From Mesorhizobium sp. B2-1-8 (GTDB taxonomy: Bacteria > Pseudomonadota > Alphaproteobacteria > Rhizobiales > Rhizobiaceae), in NCBI RefSeq assembly GCF_006442545.2, contig NZ_CP083952.1, positions 2,597,501 through 2,661,500 on the forward strand: a DNA stretch of 64,000 nucleotides, given 5' to 3'. The translations under genes and the position numbers were made by a program. Every line of letters begins with the position of its first letter. Positions within the stretch are counted from its first letter, which is position 1. The notes beneath the pieces are model-generated. The model searched no databases and was not told where the DNA came from. It saw nothing but the letters and a program-made list of their open reading frames with translations. Positions 45,610-53,802 of the stretch are shown here, piece by piece.

Positions 45610-45843
45610 TTGGAGCGTTTCGAGATCCTGTACGAGCCGACAGGCACGTATTCCATTTTCGACAGATACACCGAATTGCCGGTTACGGTGGAAGGCAGGA
45701 CCTTGATCGGGCTCCATCGGCACGAAGTGCCGCTGGCTCTGCTCGCCAGCATGGAGCCCGATGACAGCGGGGTGCCGTCGCTCTCGCTGTCGAGCGGCCG
45801 TCTCTCATACGAATATCAGCGAGACGCTTGCAAGCGTGAATGA
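45610..45843 (+). CDS. Small hypothetical protein
   Basis: A 77-residue soluble protein (LERFEILYEPTGTYSIFDRYTEL...). TTG at 45610 is preferred because GGGAGGAGG lies about ten bases upstream; a GTG at 45574 in frame lacks a ribosome site. The sequence has no recognisable domain. It precedes another small gene on the same strand. Confidence 0.6.
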   Translation: MERFEILYEPTGTYSIFDRYTELPVTVEGRTLIGLHRHEVPLALLASMEPDDSGVPSLSLSSGRLSYEYQRDACKRE

Positions 45844-45918
45844 ACGCTCTCATAAGTTGCGACAAGGCATACAGCATGAAAGAAAATGGTGCCGTTATCA
45901 TCGCATGAAAGGGGAATC

Positions 45919-46119
45919 ATGCCTGACCAGAATGCGCTTGTCCGCGCGGCCATCGCACGGCTGCTTTCGCAGAAAACCGGGGCCTCCGTGATTTCGATGA
46001 AGGAGTGTATCGAGGAACTGCCGGCGACAGCTGGCGCGGCGCTGACCATCGAGGACCTGCAGGATCTGCTGCTGGAAATGGCGGAGGAGCGTGGAGTGAT
46101 GGTGGAGCTCGATCTTTAG
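45919..46119 (+). CDS. Small hypothetical protein
   Basis: A 66-residue acidic helical protein (MPDQNALVRAAIARLLSQKT... MKECIEELPATAGAALTIED...). AAAGGGGAATC precedes the ATG at 45919. There is no membrane segment and no recognised family. A fragment of a rhizobial repeat starts at its stop codon. Confidence 0.65.
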   Translation: MPDQNALVRAAIARLLSQKTGASVISMKECIEELPATAGAALTIEDLQDLLLEMAEERGVMVELDL

Positions 46120-46172
46120 AGCATTCCAGGAAAAGCGTGAAACGGTTTCCCGGGAAAGGCGAGTTAGAACCG
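46118..46172 (+). repeat. Partial rhizobial interspersed repeat
   Basis: Begins AGAGCATTCCAGGAAAAGCG and continues with the GAAACGGTTTCCC segment typical of a Mesorhizobium-type element also present, in reverse orientation and more complete, at 51078-51178. The shared parts are the CCAGGAAAAGCG block and a following GTTAGA. Confidence 0.6.
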
Positions 46173-46230
46173 TTTACCGTGACCTTGAGACGGCGAGCGG
46201 CTCAGCGTGCCGATTAGGTAAGTAGCCATC

Positions 46231-46411
46231 CTAATTTTCAGCATGGCTGAAGACGACAGTTCCATTGTCCTTGCGAACTTCAACGCAAATGATCCCCTCG
46301 TCACCCCTTCGGGTCTGAAACATAGCGATTGCGTTTTGCCACCTTTTCGGCGTCAAAGATCACCTTGTCGATGATGCTCTGTCTTCCATACCAAATAACG
46401 GTGAACGCCAT
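46231..46411 (-). pseudogene. Frameshifted small gene
   Basis: From the ATG at 46411 the frame reads MAFTVIWYGRQSIIDKVIFD and then AEKVAKRNRYVSDPK before meeting a stop. Moving one base at the run of G near 46305-46310 lets it continue as GDEGIICVEVRKDNGTVVFS and then HAEN to a stop at 46231. The total length (181 bp) is one base off a multiple of three. It resembles small rhizobial proteins with a VIxYGRxSI start and a VVFSHAE-like end. It could be a real frameshift or a sequencing error. Confidence 0.5.
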
Positions 46412-46524
46412 TCGCCGCCTCCATTCGAGGCACCATAGGCGCTCTTACCGGTACCTTCAAACGGCTCGATAAGATACGCGTCTGTGGCAAAAAGGCGGCG
46501 CGAAACGGCCCTCTTTCCCGCAGA

Positions 46525-46818
46525 TTAGCCACCCATCTTCATGGCCATCGCGCAGAAATCTGCATGCGACTTGTTGATCGTGGTATCGCCGCAGTCTTTC
46601 AACACCGCCTTCTTTTCATCTGGCTTCATGGACATCCATGCGGTCTTGAAATCCGCTTCCGACCTGAGTGTTTTCATGCCGGCATCGGTGAAGAACGGCG
46701 ACATCTTTGCCGGATCGTCGAGCGCGGAGGTGCCACCACCAGATGCAGCCAGCGCCGAGCCAGTCATCATTGTGAGCGCCATCGCGCCCATAGTGAGCAT
46801 TTTGAAGGTCACTTTCAT
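46525..46818 (-). CDS. Small exported hypothetical protein
   Basis: About 97 residues with a signal peptide (FKMLTMGAMALTMMTGSALA) and a short mature domain rich in Lys, Asp and Met, with two cysteines (LKDCGDTT and DFCAMAMKMGG) that could form a disulfide. Start is uncertain: GAGGAG abuts the ATG at 46818 but lies a good six bases before the GTG at 46812. No family is recognised. Confidence 0.68.
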   Translation of the reverse strand: MKVTFKMLTMGAMALTMMTGSALAASGGGTSALDDPAKMSPFFTDAGMKTLRSEADFKTAWMSMKPDEKKAVLKDCGDTTINKSHADFCAMAMKMGG

Positions 46819-46848
46819 CTCCTCACGATTTACGTCGATCGCATGCAA

Positions 46849-47661
46849 CGATCATCCCACGAAACGTCATCGTGCAGGAAAGGTTGCCCGCCTGCGTCGA
46901 AAAGGCGGAATTCTATTCCGTGGAATGCAGCTTGGACGCAAAGGGCGCGGAGACCCAGCCTGAACCGAAGTCCTGCCGCAGCTCGTCCAGCCGCCGACGT
47001 GACCTTAAGCAGCGCGAGGCTCAGGTGCCCTGCATTGGCGGCCAGCGTCCGGCAGTCACATCCCTCCCGCCTCACCAGATGCTACCAACAACCATGCGAT
47101 CCAGGCTTTTGCGCAGATAGCGGTCCAGTACAGCGGACTTTTGACGAAAGAGGCGTCGACGGCTTCAAACCAGCTGTCAGGCATCGTCAACAGGGACCGG
47201 ACACATCTGACGGCTGATCTATCAAACGATCTCGGGTGAGGCGCTTGGTCCGGCTGGACCCTGCCAACTCAACACATCGTCGGCTTTGAAAACACTCTCG
47301 CGTAGTCCACCAGGACGAGGTCGTCATTAGCGAGCCGGATCAACGTGCGGATGTGCTCCCGTCGGCGGTGAACTGATGCTGAATCCTGGTTTGTCCCGCC
47401 GTTCGGATAGAGCCGCGCAGAATTGGATGCAGCGTTGCGGACAGCGGCAACGGCCGATACCTTCGCCAGAGCGTCGCGGTTCGTATGAGCCTTTGCATGG
47501 CCACGCTTCCTGGACACTCTATGGGAATCGATCGGAATCTTGGCGCTCCGAAAGCGGTTTCTTTCCAGTGGCTTGTCCCGGCCTTAGTGCTTTTCGCGGC
47601 CGCATAGCCGTCCTTACTTTGGTCGCCTGGACTAGCGTAATCCTGATTGCCGTAATTTGGA
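46849..47661. other. Gene-poor region, no supported gene
   Basis: About 810 bp with no frame that has both a ribosome site and a plausible protein. A minus-strand frame (47269-47517) and a plus-strand frame (47376-47828) show arginine-rich, low-complexity translations. The area could hold an eroded gene, but nothing recognisable remains. Confidence 0.5.
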
Positions 47662-48213
47662 TTACACCAGTGACGTCAGTTTGTTCATCAGGCCAGCCTT
47701 GGAAAGCCTGGGCGCTTGGTCGAGACGTCGCCCATGTTGCGGTCTCTGGGGTGAGGGCGGGTTCATGTTGGCACCGAGCGTTTCCTCAAGAGTTCGGGCA
47801 ATGCCGTCGGCGCCAAGCAGAAGCATAGGCAGTCGGTAGGCCTCGGCCCAGGCACGCCAGTCGGTGGCAACAAGTTCGAGGTCGTCGGACACCAGCAGCG
47901 GCACCGTCAGCATCGGATCATTGTGCAGAAGCTTGAGCTCCGCTGTGAATTTTCCATCCGGATCCTCCATCGCGCAGGCGGCCACGCCGCGGAAAGCCTT
48001 GGCGGGAAGGGCAATGATTGCTGGCACGCTGCTTAAATCCTGCCTGCGGCGGACCACCACACCACGCTGGTTGAGCGTGAAGGTCACGTCGCCATAGTCG
48101 TCGCGCGTGGTATAGCTCACAGTCTCCGGCAGGCGCGATGGGTCGAGACGCCTGTTGCGGCCGGTCCAAGAACTCGTCTCCGGTTCAGTATGAGTCCGCT
48201 TACCATCGGCCAT
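47662..48213 (-). CDS. DUF6101-type rhizobial protein
   Basis: About 183 residues. The core RRLDPSRLPETVSYTTRDD, followed by DVTFTLNQRGVVVRRRQDL, ALPAKAFRGVAACAMED and LHNDPMLTVPLLVSDDLELVATDWRAWAEAYRLPMLLLGADG, fits my recollection of DUF6101 proteins, conserved in Rhizobiales and of unknown function. The protein ends with a basic, disordered tail. ATG at 48213 (or 48216) is chosen since the extra upstream sequence to 48315 is not conserved-looking. It is an isolated gene in a gene-poor segment. Confidence 0.7.
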   Translation of the reverse strand: MADGKRTHTEPETSSWTGRNRRLDPSRLPETVSYTTRDDYGDVTFTLNQRGVVVRRRQDLSSVPAIIALPAKAFRGVAACAMEDPDGKFTAELKLLHNDPMLTVPLLVSDDLELVATDWRAWAEAYRLPMLLLGADGIARTLEETLGANMNPPSPQRPQHGRRLDQAPRLSKAGLMNKLTSLV

Positions 48214-48315
48214 CATTGGCACCTGGACAGAGAGGGCCTGAAGCACAGCACGCAACCAATGCCCCGAGTGAGCCCCAATCCTCTGCGGCGCCGCCGTTCG
48301 GCTTGCGTCCAGCAA

Positions 48316-49068
48316 CAGCTGCGTGCCTTCGCAATCTCCACCCCTTGTTGAGGTCGAACCGGATGTACCCGGCTCGAACTCTCAGCACATGTCCTATTGC
48401 CACATAAAATAGCAGTGTATTCTGTATTAGTGATTACTAATTTATGTCAATTTTTCGGTACTTTGGCAAAAGGCCGTCGGCTGAGCTATCCAACTCGACA
48501 AACGCGGCAGAACCCAGTCAGCGCATTTGTTGCGCGCCGATTCCGAGGAGGCTTCATTGGCTTCATCGGGTCGTTGGTGATGAGGATATCGGCCGGTTAG
48601 GTCAACGGGCGGAGGAGGGGTTGCTCCGAATCCTGCGCCGCTGCCAACCTTCGTCCCAGTGACCGTCATCCATATCGCCGCCCCACATCTTGCCAGCCGA
48701 TCAGACCCCTGATTATGCTTTAATGCCGATCATCCCTGGCTCCCAGGACGGAAGATTCCGTCGACAGGCGCGGGCCGGCCAAGCTGCCCGCGTGGCCAGC
48801 AGCGAAGGGACAACGGCTGCGTTCGCCCGAACTTGCCTTTCGTCGGGCTGTTGCCAACCGTGAAAAAAGCTCGTCGCTTTTCGGCAGCGGCCTTCTCGGG
48901 GGAATCCTGATTTGTCAATTGCTGTGGGCCCGCCTCACTGGCGCCGAAGCGGGCCCGGCCGTTGAGCGCGCATGTTTGGGACTGGGCTCGTTATCTGTCA
49001 TCCTAAAGGGCTGGCTGACTTTCTAGCCGCGGCGTCAGGCTTGACCATGCTCATGTGGGGTTAGATCG
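48316..49068. other. Gene-poor region with an A/T-rich stretch
   Basis: About 750 bp without a supported gene. The stretch 48411-48475 is unusually A/T-rich for this genome and contains the half-site TTATGTCA. A 62-codon minus-strand frame at 48730-48918 lacks a ribosome site and any motif. The region upstream of 49069 probably contains the promoter of the VOC gene. Confidence 0.5.
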
Positions 49069-49452
49069 ATGCTTCTAGGAATCCATCATATTGCAATCAT
49101 CTGCAGCGACTACGAGCTGTCGAAGGAGTTCTACAATAAACTCGATTTCGTCATCGTCGACGAAAATTGGCGCACCGAAAAGCAATCTTGGAAGTGCGAC
49201 TTGCGGCATGGTCCCGTCCAGATCGAATTATTCAGTTTTCCCATGCCACCCAGCCGGCCGACCAGGCCTGAAGCATGCGGACTACGACACGTAGCATTCT
49301 CGGTCGACTCGGTAGAGGCGACAGCCCGGTTGCTTCGGGCAAGAGGCGTCGACGTTGAGCCGGTCCGCATAGACCCTCACACAGGACGTTCGTTTACCTT
49401 CGTGGCAGACCCCGACGGTCTCCCCATTGAGTTCTACGAGGATCGAGTTTGA
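49069..49452 (+). CDS. VOC-superfamily protein (YaeR/GloA2-like)
   Basis: A 127-residue vicinal oxygen chelate protein. The start LLGIHHIAIICSDYELSKEFY, HGPVQIELFSFPMPPSRPTRPEACGLRHVAFSVDSVEA in pieces, and the end FVADPDGLPIEFYED match the SMU1112c/YaeR group of small metalloproteins of unknown reaction. Likely metal ligands are His (GIHHI), Glu (QIELF), His (LRHVAF) and Glu (IEFYE). The start codon is ATG with weak spacing upstream. It is convergent with the pcm gene. Confidence 0.9.
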   Translation: MLLGIHHIAIICSDYELSKEFYNKLDFVIVDENWRTEKQSWKCDLRHGPVQIELFSFPMPPSRPTRPEACGLRHVAFSVDSVEATARLLRARGVDVEPVRIDPHTGRSFTFVADPDGLPIEFYEDRV

Positions 49453-49517
49453 CAGTCGGAGGATTGCGACGAGAAGAGTGCGGAGCTGCCGGCACCCGGC
49501 TGACGGTGCGCACCTCG

Positions 49518-50192
49518 TCAGATGGTTTCAAGCCGGCTGAACCGAACCGGGATGAGTTTCCGAGTCTCGAGTTGCCCAGCAGCATCCTTGTCGATGACAG
49601 TCAGAAACTGTACTTCTTCAGAGGCCAAAGGCAGAACAAGGCGTCCCCCTGGCTTGAGCTGATTCAGTAAAGCCGGCGGCGTCCGCTCAGCTGCTCCGCT
49701 AACCAGGATCTTGTCGAATGGGGCGTGCTCGGGCCAGCCGCGAGACCCGTCTCCGACACGAACGGCGACATTCGAGAAGCCAAGGCCCTGCAGCAGAGCC
49801 TCGGCATGGCTCGCGAATTCCTCGATGATTTCGACGCTCCAAACTTGTCCTGCGAGTTCAGCGAGGATGGCGGATTGATAGCCCAGGCCAGTCCCGATCT
49901 CGAGCACCGTTTCGTGCGCTTGGGGAGTAAGGAGATCGGTCATCAGAGCGACCATGAAGGGCTGCGACACAGTCTTATCGAAGCCGATCGGCAGCGGCAT
50001 GTCCTGGTAGGCATAGGGCGCGACCGCAGAGGGCACGAAGAGATGTCGCGGGACCCGCTGCATCGATGCCATCACCCGCTCATCGAGCGTTGCCTTGCCG
50101 AGTTCTTCGCTTGCAAGGTCGGCATGGATCGCAATCATCTCGACCATGTGCCTGCGCAGAACCGCAAGATGCTCTTCGTTCATCGGTTTCAT
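49518..50192 (-). CDS. pcm: Protein-L-isoaspartate O-methyltransferase
   Basis: A 224-residue SAM-dependent enzyme that methylates isoaspartyl residues in damaged proteins to start their repair. The PCMT-specific VPRHLFVP, YQDMPLPIGFDKTVSQPFMVA and motif I VLEIGTGLGYQSAILA are all present, as is the C-terminal GGRLVLPL region. The ATG at 50192 has GAGGAAAG ten bases upstream; extra frame to 50285 is not family-like. It lies next to a response-regulator fragment on the other strand. Confidence 0.92.
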   Translation of the reverse strand: MKPMNEEHLAVLRRHMVEMIAIHADLASEELGKATLDERVMASMQRVPRHLFVPSAVAPYAYQDMPLPIGFDKTVSQPFMVALMTDLLTPQAHETVLEIGTGLGYQSAILAELAGQVWSVEIIEEFASHAEALLQGLGFSNVAVRVGDGSRGWPEHAPFDKILVSGAAERTPPALLNQLKPGGRLVLPLASEEVQFLTVIDKDAAGQLETRKLIPVRFSRLETI

Positions 50193-50272
50193 GACGGTGA
50201 GGCTTTCCTCGACCAGCTGCTGCCAAATAGCATTGTATCCTGTTCGTCTCGCCACCGTAACCGACAAGGCCG

Positions 50273-50458
50273 ATGCGCTGGGCATTTCCCGACGTTAGGC
50301 TTCCGATCGTTTTCATCAGCGGCTACGCAGACGTCACCATGTGCGTATGGGCGATAAAGCCGGGAGCGTCCGACTTTTTGACCAAGCCCGTTCGACACTA
50401 CGACTTGCCAAACACCATCGGTTTTGCCATGGCGGCCACACCAAGTTACCTCGTTTAA
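50273..50458 (+). pseudogene. Remnant of a FixJ-type response regulator receiver domain
   Basis: Sixty-one codons encode the C-terminal half of a receiver domain: LPIVFISGYADVTMCVWAIK and GASDFLTKPVR, matching the FixJ-like pattern with the conserved Ser/Thr and Lys. The phosphoacceptor Asp region, the rest of the receiver domain and the output helix-turn-helix are all missing, and the following sequence diverges. No kinase gene is near. It is best read as a gene relic. Confidence 0.75.
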
Positions 50459-50527
50459 GTGTTGCCCTTGGCGCTCAGCCGCCGCTTCTGCCATCGCCGT
50501 TGCATTTGGCGCCGCCCCGGGTCGAAA

Positions 50528-51079
50528 ATGCCTCCGATGAAAGCAGTTCCCAGGCTCACCACACCAAGGCTCGTGCTTCGGGCGCCGGGCGAGCGGGATA
50601 TCCCGGCATGGTTCGCGCGCGCCACGGACGTCGAATCCGCCTCCCTTGCCGGCGATCCCGTTCCAGACGACATCAGCGCGGGCGCGCGATGGCTCGCGCT
50701 TTCGCGTCAGCGCTTCGCCGACGGCAAGGCGATCCAGTGGTCCATAGACCGGGCATCGGAAGTGATCGGGACGATAACCCTGTCCTTCGCAACCGACGCC
50801 AAGGCGGCCGCATTGGGATTTGTGCTGGCGCGTGCGCATTGGGGGCAGGGACTGGGCAACGAGGCCGCGCGCGAAGTCGTTCGCTATGCTTTTGAAACCC
50901 TGGCTCTGGAACAGGTGACGGCCGAGGCGGTGACGCGCAATGTCGCGTCGCTGCGGATATTGGCGAAGCTCGGCTTCAAACATATCGAGAGCTTCATCGA
51001 TGAGTCCGACGGCGAGCATTGCCAGCGTTTTGCGCTCGACGCAGACATCGGAACGTCACTCCTGGCGAGCCAGACTTAG
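50528..51079 (+). CDS. GNAT-family N-acetyltransferase
   Basis: A 183-residue acetyl-CoA-dependent acetyltransferase of the RimJ/RimL type: LTTPRLVLRAPGERDIPAWF at the start, ALGFVLARAHWGQGLGNEAAREVVRYAF with the acetyl-CoA loop Q/GxGxG-like stretch, and VTRNVASLRILAKLGFKHIE. The acceptor is unknown. ATG at 50528 is used; 50537 is also possible. The stop lies in a repeat that begins with an inverted repeat and could act as a terminator. Confidence 0.88.
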   Translation: MPPMKAVPRLTTPRLVLRAPGERDIPAWFARATDVESASLAGDPVPDDISAGARWLALSRQRFADGKAIQWSIDRASEVIGTITLSFATDAKAAALGFVLARAHWGQGLGNEAAREVVRYAFETLALEQVTAEAVTRNVASLRILAKLGFKHIESFIDESDGEHCQRFALDADIGTSLLASQT

Positions 51080-51178
51080 AGCGGTTCAGCGTTTGATAGA
51101 ATCGCCGAACCGCTCTAACTCTTTGTTTTTACGCAATTCCCTAGGGAAAGCGCTACGCGCTTTTCCTGGAATTGCTCC
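51078..51178 (-). repeat. Rhizobial interspersed repeat with terminal hairpin
   Basis: AGAGCGGTTC (51078-51087) pairs with GAACCGCTCT (51107-51116). The rest contains CTCTTTGTTTTTACGCAATTCC, split around a CCCTAGGG palindrome, and GCGCTACGCGCTTTTCCTGGAATTGCTC, the usual layout of a Mesorhizobium intergenic repeat read in reverse. Part of the same element occurs at 46118-46172. The first hairpin starts at the stop of the acetyltransferase gene. Confidence 0.75.
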
Positions 51179-51241
51179 TGAGCCATCCGCTCGCGGCCCC
51201 GGGCTGAGATCGGAGCACGCCAAGCCCCGTGGTTATCCAAG

Positions 51242-52300
51242 TCAATCACACGACCTCGCGGCCTTGAGCGCTTCGGCACGGGCCGGTTCGGGCAAATTCG
51301 CGATCCTTCGAACGGATGCATAGAACCTCGGATAATCGCCGGAGCACAGGTCGAACAGGCGAAGAAACGCCGGAACCTGTTCGCCGTAGACGGCGGTCGC
51401 GGCGAGCTTTGCGTTGTTGATCGGGGAATTGAACCAGGCGTCGTATCCCCGGTATCCGGCCCATCGTTTGTCGCGCATTTGCCGATAGCGCATCCGCAGC
51501 CTGTCGAGCGTGGCGGCCTTGGCGGCCGCCATCTCATCCGGGGCACGGGAGCTTTCATAGACCTGCCGCAACTCGTCGCGCGTTTTCGATACCAGTGCGA
51601 CAAAATCGGCGCTGCGCTTGCGATCGGCTTCGTAGCGGCGCAATCCGGCGCGATCGCCGGCTGCGCGGAGCCACTTTCTTGTGCCGGTAGTCTCGACGGC
51701 CACCGCGAAAGCCTCGTTGAATGCGGAATCGCCGTTCACATAGAGGCGCTGATGCGCCAGTTCATGAAAGATAAGGCTTGCGAGATAGGTGTCGTCCTGA
51801 CGGAGCATGGTGCTGAGCAGCGGGTCACTGGACCAGCCCAGTGTGGAATATGCGGTGACGCCCGTGACGTAGACGTCGAACCCCTGTTCATGAAGCGCGA
51901 CGGCGCTTTCCGTCGCGGATTTCCGATCGAAGTAACCCCGGTACGGAACGCAGCCGAAAACCGGAAAGCACCATGTTTTTGGCGTGAGCGAGAATTGCGG
52001 GGCGGCGAAAACGGCCCAGGTCACGGCGTCCCGGTGGATGTCGACATAGCTGTGGTAGCTGCTGTTTTCAGGCAATGCCAGCTCGTCCGTCGCGAACCGC
52101 CTTATGGCGCTCGCCGACGTCAACCTGGCGCGCAGTGCCTCAGGGGTCGAAGGGGCCTTGATCAATTTTCCAACGTCTTCGCGCGCGGCCATGATCCGAA
52201 CATGACCCTCCAGCGATTGCGCGTAGTAGGAAATGCTGGTGCAACCGCTCACTGCGGACGCCACGATCACCGCGGCGAGCAATCGAAAAACGCGCTTCAC
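51242..52300 (-). CDS. Lipoprotein zinc aminopeptidase (PF10023-type)
   Basis: A 352-residue predicted lipoprotein. The signal peptide ends in a lipobox VSGC (Cys20). The zinc site HELAH (His179, Glu180, His183) is followed by NEAFA, whose Glu196 suits a third ligand. The body matches the family of predicted aminopeptidases (COG4324), which act outside the cytoplasmic membrane. The substrate is not known. A clear ribosome site GAAGTG is weak, but the family start matches. It is an isolated gene. Confidence 0.88.
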   Translation of the reverse strand: MKRVFRLLAAVIVASAVSGCTSISYYAQSLEGHVRIMAAREDVGKLIKAPSTPEALRARLTSASAIRRFATDELALPENSSYHSYVDIHRDAVTWAVFAAPQFSLTPKTWCFPVFGCVPYRGYFDRKSATESAVALHEQGFDVYVTGVTAYSTLGWSSDPLLSTMLRQDDTYLASLIFHELAHQRLYVNGDSAFNEAFAVAVETTGTRKWLRAAGDRAGLRRYEADRKRSADFVALVSKTRDELRQVYESSRAPDEMAAAKAATLDRLRMRYRQMRDKRWAGYRGYDAWFNSPINNAKLAATAVYGEQVPAFLRLFDLCSGDYPRFYASVRRIANLPEPARAEALKAARSCD

Positions 52301-52626
52301 TTCTTCCCCACCACTTCGTCACCGCCCCATGGAGCACATGTCCCGCGGACCGTCCACTGGGCATGCCCTTGAAGCTGCTGGTTCGCCGCCGGCCCCCAAG
52401 CCATATGGCTGCTATGCACCCTATGCCGGCCGTACAACCAGCCTCTGCCTGCACCTAGAAACAGACATCGCCGTTTGCAATGTTGTGCCTCTCGGTTGCG
52501 CAGTCTCGACCGCAGATATCGGCTTCACCTGGTCCTGAAGGAGATATCGTCGGGATCGATATGGAGGAGGTAGTCACTGACGCCGACGCTAGGAATACTA
52601 GCCAAGCCGCCTCAATAACTATCAGC
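52301..52626. other. Intergenic region with no supported gene
   Basis: About 325 bp between the aminopeptidase gene and the protease gene, both on the minus strand. No recognisable protein or RNA feature. It should contain the aminopeptidase promoter. Confidence 0.45.
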
Positions 52627-53802
52627 CTACTTCAAGCAAACAACGAGAGCCGTAAAACCTTTGGCGCGATCTGCAAGGTCTTCAGGCTTCAGCACGCTCG
52701 ATTGATCGCCGACGGAATATGAAATGCCATTCGATTTCAGAAAGCTTGTTATGATCTCAGACTTTATCGCAAAATTGATATTTTCAGCGATGTCATTGGT
52801 TACTGAAGCCATCCTGATCGCGTTGAATTTGGCCTGAACAATGCCGACAACATTGCCGGACAGATCCAAAAGCGGCCCGCCACTGTTGCCGGGCTGGACC
52901 GGCGCCGAAATCTGCAAATGCCTGCTGTCATCGCCCAAGCCTGACGTCGCTGTCACATTTCCCAAGGTGAAATTTCCGCCACTGGACAGGATGCCATTGA
53001 GCGGAAACCCAAACACCGCGATCCCTTCACCCAGCCGGGCGCTTTCACGCATCGAAACAGCGGTCATGCCCGGATTGTGCGTGTCGAGAACAGCCAGATC
53101 GTTTGCAGGGTCACGAGCTATCAGGTTTGCTGGCAACGTCACATTGTGAAACTGCACCGCTATGGTCTTGCATTCATGAACCACATGCTCGTTCGTCACC
53201 AACTGGCCCGAGGGCGTCACAAAGAAGCCGGATCCGGTATCGCCAGTGAGGCTTTCGGCTGGGTCAGTGCGATTTCCTTCGGGCGGAGGTGGAGAGACAG
53301 CTTGCTGTGGTGCGGGAGGCGGTTCAACCGAAGGCGCTGGCGGAGGATTGGCGGAGGCGCTGGTGGCGGCTCCCACCAAGGCGCTTGGCGGAACGCGCTC
53401 TTGCAACAGCTCGACATTCGCTCGAAACAGATCGGACATCACGGTTGAAAGGCGCTCGCCGTGAAGCGGTGAATCGGCTTGCCAACTGATCGTGAAGCCG
53501 ATGAGGCCCCCTAACGCAGCCTCGTATCTGGCATAGGTGTTCCGATTGTTGTCGAGGAAGTTCAAGGCGAAGAACCGGGATTTTTTCACCTTGTAGACAA
53601 TTTGATACTGTCCGGCATACCTCAAGAGAGAGTCATAACTCGCTGAAAGGTTGCTCCCGGGGTAATAGTCAAAGGAGATCGCGATCCCTGAGCTGGAAGC
53701 GAAGCTGTACCCCGATTTGGTCGGAATCTGACTCAGTCCAATGCCGGCCGGAACCCAAAGCCGTGAGGCAGCCGCGGGGTGTGAAATCTCCTTCAGCCCC
53801 AT
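52627..53802 (-). CDS. Trypsin-like serine protease (S1C type), probable C-terminal half of a split gene
   Basis: A 391-residue protein whose last ~200 residues are a chymotrypsin/HtrA-type protease: His206 in VTNEHVVHE, Asp235 in DPANDLAVLD and Ser307 in PGNSGGP. Residues 1-130 form another domain (LWVPAGIGLSQIPT, SGIAISFDYYPG), then a proline-rich linker. No signal peptide is present although such proteases act in the envelope. Its start overlaps the stop of the upstream gene by ten bases, and the frames join smoothly if one G is added, so it is probably the second half of a single envelope protein. Confidence 0.85.
   Translation of the reverse strand: MGLKEISHPAAASRLWVPAGIGLSQIPTKSGYSFASSSGIAISFDYYPGSNLSASYDSLLRYAGQYQIVYKVKKSRFFALNFLDNNRNTYARYEAALGGLIGFTISWQADSPLHGERLSTVMSDLFRANVELLQERVPPSALVGAATSASANPPPAPSVEPPPAPQQAVSPPPPEGNRTDPAESLTGDTGSGFFVTPSGQLVTNEHVVHECKTIAVQFHNVTLPANLIARDPANDLAVLDTHNPGMTAVSMRESARLGEGIAVFGFPLNGILSSGGNFTLGNVTATSGLGDDSRHLQISAPVQPGNSGGPLLDLSGNVVGIVQAKFNAIRMASVTNDIAENINFAIKSEIITSFLKSNGISYSVGDQSSVLKPEDLADRAKGFTALVVCLK

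Noticed and set aside
47269..47517. Minus-strand frame that vaguely resembled a mobile-element protein
   Set aside because: No transposase motif, no terminal repeats nearby, and no ribosome site.
48730..48918. Minus-strand frame of 62 codons considered as a small protein
   Set aside because: No ribosome site and no recognisable sequence.
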